DNA of 64,000 nucleotides from assembly GCF_943372915.1 (NCBI RefSeq), contig NZ_CALSAN010000007.1, positions 95,282 to 159,281 on the forward strand, given 5' to 3'. The notes beneath the pieces were generated by a model. That model was not told the DNA's origin. It ran no database searches and was given only the letters and a program-made list of their open reading frames with translations. A program made the translations under genes and the position numbers. Positions 60,047-64,000 of this stretch are shown here, one piece after another (position 1 is the first letter of the stretch; every line of letters starts with the position of its first letter). Source of the DNA: Ferrovibrio terrae_A. GTDB taxonomy: Bacteria; Pseudomonadota; Alphaproteobacteria; Ferrovibrionales; Ferrovibrionaceae.

Positions 60047-61471
60047 ATGACAATGTGGACCCCCAATCTCGACGCCTTCCCCGGCCCGCGCTACCAGGCG
60101 CTGGCCACGGCCATCGAAACCGCGATCCAGACCGGCGAATTGCCGGTGGGCGCCAAACTGCCGCCGCAACGCAATCTCGCCTGGAAGCTGGGCGTCACCG
60201 TCGGCACGGTCAGCCGTGGCTACATGCTGGCCGAACAGAAAGGCCTGCTGTCGGGCGAAGTGGGCCGCGGCACCTTCGTCAAGCCGAATGACGGTTTCGG
60301 CAACAGCACTGCATTCCGCAGCGAGATCATCACGCCGCAGCAGGATATCGCGCGGCTCTCCACGCCGGGCGTGATCGAACTGTCGCGCAACGAGCCGAGT
60401 CTGACCGATTACGACGAGATCATGCGCACTTCGCTGCAGCGCCTGTCGCTGCGCGGCGGCCTGCAGAACCTGCTGGGTTACAGCCGCACGCTGGGCGATC
60501 CGCTGCATCGCGCCGCTGCTGCGCAATGGATCGCACGCACCGGCCTTAACGTGACGCCGGAACAGATCATCGCCACCGCCGGCGCGCAGCAGGCGCTGGC
60601 CGTGGTGATGACGGCGATGACCATGCCGAACGAGATCATGCTGGTGGAAGCGCTGACCTATGGCGGCGTGCATGAGAATGCCCAGCAGCGCCCGATCCGG
60701 CTGGAAGGCGTGGCGATGGACGACGAAGGCATGCGCCCCGATGCGCTGGCCGAGGCCGCGCGCCGCACCGGCAGCCGGCTCGTGCTGATCCAGCCCACCA
60801 TTCACAACCCGACCACCGTGATGATGACGGCCGAACGCCGCGCCGCCATCGTGGCCGTCGCCCGCAAGCATGACCTCACCATCATCGAGGACGATGTCTA
60901 CGGCTTCCTGATGCAGGACCGGCCGCTGCCGGTGGCCGCATTGGCGCCCGAACGCACCATCTACATCACCAGCGCATCGAAATGCATGGCACCGGGCCTG
61001 CGGGTGGGCTGGATCGCCGCACCGCCGGTGCTGATCGAGCGCTTCGCCGATACCCTGCATGCCGTGGCGGTGAACAACCCCCGACTGAACCAGGAAATCG
61101 TGCGCCAGTGGATCGAGGATGGCACGGCGGCGATGCTGGTCGAACGCCTGCGGGAAGAAGCCGCGATCCGCAACGCCATGGCGGTCGAGACCTTCGAGGG
61201 CCTGACCATGCGCAGCAATCCGGCCAGCCTGCATTGCTATCTCGAGCTGCCCAATCCCTGGCGGCCGAATGAATTCACCAACCAGGCGCTGGGTCAGGGC
61301 GTGCGCATCGCCAGCTGCACATCGTTCCTGCTCGACAACCGGCCGAATCCGCCGCCGTGGGTGCGCATCTCGCTGGCGCCCTCGCCCGACCGCAATGACG
61401 TGGCCGATGGCCTGCGCCGCCTGCGCGGCCTGATCGAGCGCGGCCCGGAAGCCCGTCACGCCATCGTCTAG
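60047..61471 (+). CDS. MocR-family regulator (GntR helix-turn-helix plus aminotransferase-like domain)
   Basis: A 474-residue protein. Residues 1-80 are a GntR-type winged helix (LPPQRNLAWKLGVTVGTVSR with GYMLAEQKGLLSGEVGRGTF). The remainder is a fold-type I aminotransferase domain. The PLP aspartate region is LTIIEDDVYGFLMQ and the Schiff-base Lys is in YITSASKCMAPGLRVGW. MocR proteins sense PLP or amino compounds and control divergent or neighbouring genes. No vitamin B6 genes are nearby; the lactate-permease-like gene begins 11 bases after the stop. Starts at 60047 and 60053 are both possible. Confidence 0.92.
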   Translation: MTMWTPNLDAFPGPRYQALATAIETAIQTGELPVGAKLPPQRNLAWKLGVTVGTVSRGYMLAEQKGLLSGEVGRGTFVKPNDGFGNSTAFRSEIITPQQDIARLSTPGVIELSRNEPSLTDYDEIMRTSLQRLSLRGGLQNLLGYSRTLGDPLHRAAAAQWIARTGLNVTPEQIIATAGAQQALAVVMTAMTMPNEIMLVEALTYGGVHENAQQRPIRLEGVAMDDEGMRPDALAEAARRTGSRLVLIQPTIHNPTTVMMTAERRAAIVAVARKHDLTIIEDDVYGFLMQDRPLPVAALAPERTIYITSASKCMAPGLRVGWIAAPPVLIERFADTLHAVAVNNPRLNQEIVRQWIEDGTAAMLVERLREEAAIRNAMAVETFEGLTMRSNPASLHCYLELPNPWRPNEFTNQALGQGVRIASCTSFLLDNRPNPPPWVRISLAPSPDRNDVADGLRRLRGLIERGPEARHAIV

Positions 61472-61482
61472 TCCATAGGACC

Positions 61483-62922
61483 GTGCAGATCCTTCTTTAT
61501 CTGGCGCCGATCATCCTGGTGATCGGGCTGGTGGCGACCGGCCGTGTCGCCCTGGTGCATGCCGGTCTCGCCGGGTTGCTGGCCACGCTGCCGGCGGCAG
61601 CCGTCGCGCTGCATGGCCAGCGCGACCTGCTCGATTTCTTCGTCATCGAAAGCCTGAAGGGTGCATGGCTCGCCTGGCATGCCATTGCCGTCATCCTCGC
61701 CGGCCTCACCGTGCATCACGTGATTCAGGCCGCCGCCCCGCCCCCTGCGGATGCGCCGCAGATTGCGCCGGTATCACGACATCGCCAGGCCTATTTCCTC
61801 AGCTTCATCGCCGCCGGGCTGATCGAAACCGCGATCGGCTTCGGTGTCGGTTTCGCCCTCGCCATCCATGGCCTGCGCCGGTTGGGCGTGGCACCGCTGC
61901 CCGCCGTTGCGGTTGGCCTGTTGAGCCAGATGCTGGTGCCATGGGGCGGGCTGGGTATCGGCACGGTGATCGGTGCGGCGCTGGGCAATCTGCCGCTGCA
62001 GGGTTTCGGCCTCTCCAGCGCCAGCCTGATGCCGGTGTTTCTGCTGGTGCTGCTCGGCTGGTTCTGGTGGTGGTCGCACCGGCTCGGACTGGGCCTCAGC
62101 CTGCGCAACATGGCGCTTGATCTGCTGTGGACCACGGCTCTGCTCGGCCTGCTGTATCTGGGCAACCGTTATGCCTCGGTGGATACCGCCGGCCTGATCG
62201 CCACGGCGCCGTTGCTGGCGCTGGGCACTCTGCTGAACCGCAACCGGCCGCCGCTGCGCGCCCTGCTGCGCGTCGCGCTGCCGTATCTGCTGCTGATCGC
62301 CGTACTGCTCTCCACCCGGCTGATCCCGCCGCTGTCGCAGACATTGCAGAGCATCGCCGTATCAAAGCCCTTCGCCGACATGCCGGCCTTCCCCTGGGCC
62401 TACCAAGCGGGCGTGATGCTGCTGCTTACCGCGCTGCTTTATGGCGCACTGACCCTGAAGCCGCAGCAGATCGGCGGCGTGCTGCGCCAGACCTGGGCAG
62501 CCGGCCGCATCGCGATTGCCACCACGCTGATCTTCCTGGTGATGGCGCGGCTGATGGCGGCCAGCGGTATCCCTGCGGAGCTTGCGGCAGCCTGGCAGGA
62601 TGTGGCCGGCGGGCAGGCCCTGCTGGCCTCACCGGTCTTCGCCGCCATCGCCGGCGGCCTGACCGGCAGCAACACGGCGTCGAACAGTTTGCTGCTGCCA
62701 CTGCAGGCGGCGATGGCCGGCTCAGCCGGTGCCAGTGTGCTCTGGGTCAGTGCGCTGCAAAATGTGACCGGCAGCCTGTTCACGCCCTTCTTCCCGGGCA
62801 AGATCGCCATGGCCTGCGCCTTTGCCGGCATCATCGGCGGCGAGCGCCTGGTCTATCGCCAGGTGATCGCGCTGGCGCCGCCGCTGTTGATCGCGGCGAT
62901 CCTGATTACCCTGGCCTTCTGA
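61483..62922 (+). CDS. Lactate permease-like transporter
   Basis: A 479-residue membrane protein with about twelve helices. FIAAGLIETAIGFGVGFALA, LLSQMLVPWGGLGIGTVIG and AAIAGGLTGSNTASNSLLLP are characteristic of the LctP/glycolate permease family, whose usual length is 530-560. So this is a short member. It would import lactate or glycolate with protons. The start is GTG at 61483, with AGGA upstream. It follows the MocR gene by 11 bases, suggesting one transcript. The last 17 bases overlap thiD on the other strand. Confidence 0.82.
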   Translation: MQILLYLAPIILVIGLVATGRVALVHAGLAGLLATLPAAAVALHGQRDLLDFFVIESLKGAWLAWHAIAVILAGLTVHHVIQAAAPPPADAPQIAPVSRHRQAYFLSFIAAGLIETAIGFGVGFALAIHGLRRLGVAPLPAVAVGLLSQMLVPWGGLGIGTVIGAALGNLPLQGFGLSSASLMPVFLLVLLGWFWWWSHRLGLGLSLRNMALDLLWTTALLGLLYLGNRYASVDTAGLIATAPLLALGTLLNRNRPPLRALLRVALPYLLLIAVLLSTRLIPPLSQTLQSIAVSKPFADMPAFPWAYQAGVMLLLTALLYGALTLKPQQIGGVLRQTWAAGRIAIATTLIFLVMARLMAASGIPAELAAAWQDVAGGQALLASPVFAAIAGGLTGSNTASNSLLLPLQAAMAGSAGASVLWVSALQNVTGSLFTPFFPGKIAMACAFAGIIGGERLVYRQVIALAPPLLIAAILITLAF

Positions 62923-63730
62923 CCGTATGCGCGTGGTTGAGCGGACCATGGCCATGGCCGAAGCCCGGCGCGGTCTCGATTGCCTTGCGCACATAGGCGC
63001 GCGCCTGCGCCACGGCGTCGCGTAACGACAGGCCAAACGCCAGGCCGGTGGCGATCGCAGAGGCCAGCGTGCAGCCGGTGCCATGCGTCGACGTCGTGTC
63101 GATCCGCGTATCGGTGAAGCGCTGGCTGCCGCGCGCATCGCGCAGCAGGTCCACCAGCAGGTCACCCGGCAGATGGCCGCCCTTGAGCAGCACGGCCTGC
63201 GGTCCGAACTGCAGCAGGCGTTCGGCTGCGGCCGGCATATCGGCCTCGCCGGCAATCTTCAGGCCCGACAGCACTTCGGCCTCGGGCAGGTTCGGCGTGA
63301 TCAGCGTGGCGCGCGGGATCAGCCGGGTGCGCAGCGCCTCGGCCGCCGAAGGCTGCAGCAGGCTGGCGCCACCCTTCGCCACCATCACCGGATCGACCAC
63401 CAGCGGCACATGCGGCGCGTATTGATCGAGTGCGTCGACCACGGCTTCGATGATGTCGGCGCGATGCAGCATGCCGGTCTTGATCGCGTCCGCCCCGATA
63501 TCCTGCAGCACGACGCGCAGCTGCAGGGCGATGAAGGCGGCCGGCACCTCATGGATATCGTGCACCGTGCGGGTATCCTGCGCGGTCAGCGCAGTAATCG
63601 CGGTGGCGGCATAGCCGCCCAGCGCGGTGACTGCCTTGATATCGGCCTGGATGCCGGCACCGCCGCCGGAATCCGATCCGGCAATGATCAGAACCCGGCC
63701 ACGATGTGTGGCCGACGCAGCAGAAGTCAT
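62906..63730 (-). CDS. thiD: Hydroxymethylpyrimidine/phosphomethylpyrimidine kinase
   Basis: A 274-residue ribokinase-fold kinase. VLIIAGSDSGGGAGIQADIK is the N-terminal substrate loop, VPLVVDPVMVAKGGASLL the central motif, and TSTHGTGCTLASAIATGLAF the anion hole and catalytic Asp/Cys region. It phosphorylates HMP to HMP-P and HMP-PP for thiamin synthesis. The start overlaps the glmM stop by ATGA, so the two are cotranscribed. It has a short His-rich C-terminal tail (FGHGHGPLNHAHTV). Confidence 0.95.
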   Translation of the reverse strand: MTSAASATHRGRVLIIAGSDSGGGAGIQADIKAVTALGGYAATAITALTAQDTRTVHDIHEVPAAFIALQLRVVLQDIGADAIKTGMLHRADIIEAVVDALDQYAPHVPLVVDPVMVAKGGASLLQPSAAEALRTRLIPRATLITPNLPEAEVLSGLKIAGEADMPAAAERLLQFGPQAVLLKGGHLPGDLLVDLLRDARGSQRFTDTRIDTTSTHGTGCTLASAIATGLAFGLSLRDAVAQARAYVRKAIETAPGFGHGHGPLNHAHTVRRPG

Positions 63731-64000
63731 GCCGCCTGTTCCAGCGCCGTGATGATGTCGTCGACCACGGTCTTGACCAGGCCTTCATCCTCGCCTTCCG
63801 CCATCACGCGGATCAGCGGCTCGGTGCCGCTCGGGCGAATGACGATGCGGCCGGCCTTGCCGAGTTTCTTTTCGGCGGCATCAATCGCCTGCTGCACCTT
63901 CGGCGCCTCCAGCGGCTTGCCACCGCCATGGCGCACATTGCGCAGCAGCTGCGGATAGGGTTCGAAACGGCGGCAGAACACGCTGGCCTTTTCGCCTGAC
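63727..64000 (-). CDS. glmM: Phosphoglucosamine mutase, C-terminal end (partial)
   Basis: The last 90 codons only; the gene continues beyond the window edge. RIVIRPSGTEPLIRVMAEGE is the C-terminal phosphate-binding loop of the alpha-phosphohexomutases, and the preceding SGEKASVFCRRFEPYPQLLR is typical of GlmM rather than of Pgm (which is at 17132). GlmM converts glucosamine-6-phosphate to glucosamine-1-phosphate for cell wall precursors. It is upstream of, and overlaps, thiD. Most of the protein, including the phosphoserine, is outside the window. Confidence 0.92.
   Translation of the reverse strand, partial: SGEKASVFCRRFEPYPQLLRNVRHGGGKPLEAPKVQQAIDAAEKKLGKAGRIVIRPSGTEPLIRVMAEGEDEGLVKTVVDDIITALEQAA

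Noticed and set aside
1..64000. Search for CRISPR arrays, tRNA or rRNA genes, insertion sequences and prophage genes
   Set aside because: I saw no regularly spaced direct repeats, no tRNA-like cloverleaf in any intergenic gap, no transposase or integrase, and no phage structural gene. The longest intergenic stretch is about 220 bases.

Overview
The window is a GC-rich, densely packed bacterial chromosome segment with no rRNA, tRNA, CRISPR array, insertion sequence or prophage that I can see. Gene content points to an aerobic, heterotrophic, motile alphaproteobacterium, probably of the Rhodospirillales or a Ferrovibrio-like lineage. The indicators are a DUF1127 protein, a DUF1194 VWA protein, the thioredoxin/LON-domain/Trm112/DUF971/UbiH block, TIGR02186 next to TauE, TRAP transporters and many acyl-CoA enzymes. 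The taxonomic call is an inference from gene families, not from a marker gene. LAYOUT. 1-4.6 kb: the polA 3' end, a nested palindromic repeat, a lipoprotein/NIPSNAP pair, and a three-gene catabolic operon (Ldh-type dehydrogenase, 2-keto-4-pentenoate hydratase-like enzyme, MDR oxidoreductase). 4.6-11.2 kb: a DUF3291 gene broken by an in-frame TAG, a methyl-accepting chemotaxis protein, an NTF2-like protein divergent from a LysR regulator, and an ammonium transporter fused to a histidine kinase. 11.4-15.0 kb: thioredoxin/TPR protein, LON-domain protein, Trm112-like protein and DUF971 protein, convergent with a UbiH-family hydroxylase. 15.1-20.5 kb: a DUF1194 VWA protein, then glpX-pgm-pgi, which together lead from fructose-1,6-bisphosphate to glucose-1-phosphate. 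20.5-25.5 kb: the least explained part. A divergent class III cyclase-like protein converges on a three-gene operon that encodes two unrecognised proteins and a two-block pentapeptide-repeat protein. 25.6-29.4 kb: Nudix hydrolase, cytochrome P450, and a CHASE3 histidine kinase paired with a single-domain response regulator. 29.4-36.7 kb: an orphan CoxL-like molybdenum hydroxylase subunit, an acyl-CoA dehydrogenase/MFS pair, TauE/TIGR02186 and a DUF962 (Mpo1-like) protein. 36.8-47.3 kb: a MerR regulator followed by a six-gene fatty acid beta-oxidation operon with two complete thiolase, hydratase/dehydrogenase and acyl-CoA dehydrogenase sets. 47.3-51.6 kb: a TRAP transporter (dctPQM order) divergent from a class II aldolase. 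51.6-53.6 kb: a kynureninase-like PLP enzyme divergent from tryptophan 2,3-dioxygenase. 53.6-58.0 kb: AEC transporter, a protein with three tandem hot-dog domains, and a crotonase/TetR operon with a clear operator and a hairpin over its ribosome binding site. 58.1-64 kb: GNAT, PhzF, LysE and DUF1127 proteins, a MocR regulator followed by a lactate-permease-like transporter, thiD, and the 3' end of glmM. FUNCTION. Taken together the genes describe growth on fatty acids, organic acids and amino acids (beta-oxidation, tryptophan breakdown, TRAP uptake), with gluconeogenic glpX-pgm-pgi feeding sugar phosphates. Many neighbouring genes overlap by the 4-base ATGA arrangement, and several convergent pairs overlap at their stop codons. 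The best candidates for undescribed biology are the cyclase-like/pentapeptide/unknown cluster at 20.5-25.5 kb, the Amt-kinase fusion, the triple hot-dog protein, and the hairpin plus operator leader of the crotonase/TetR operon.
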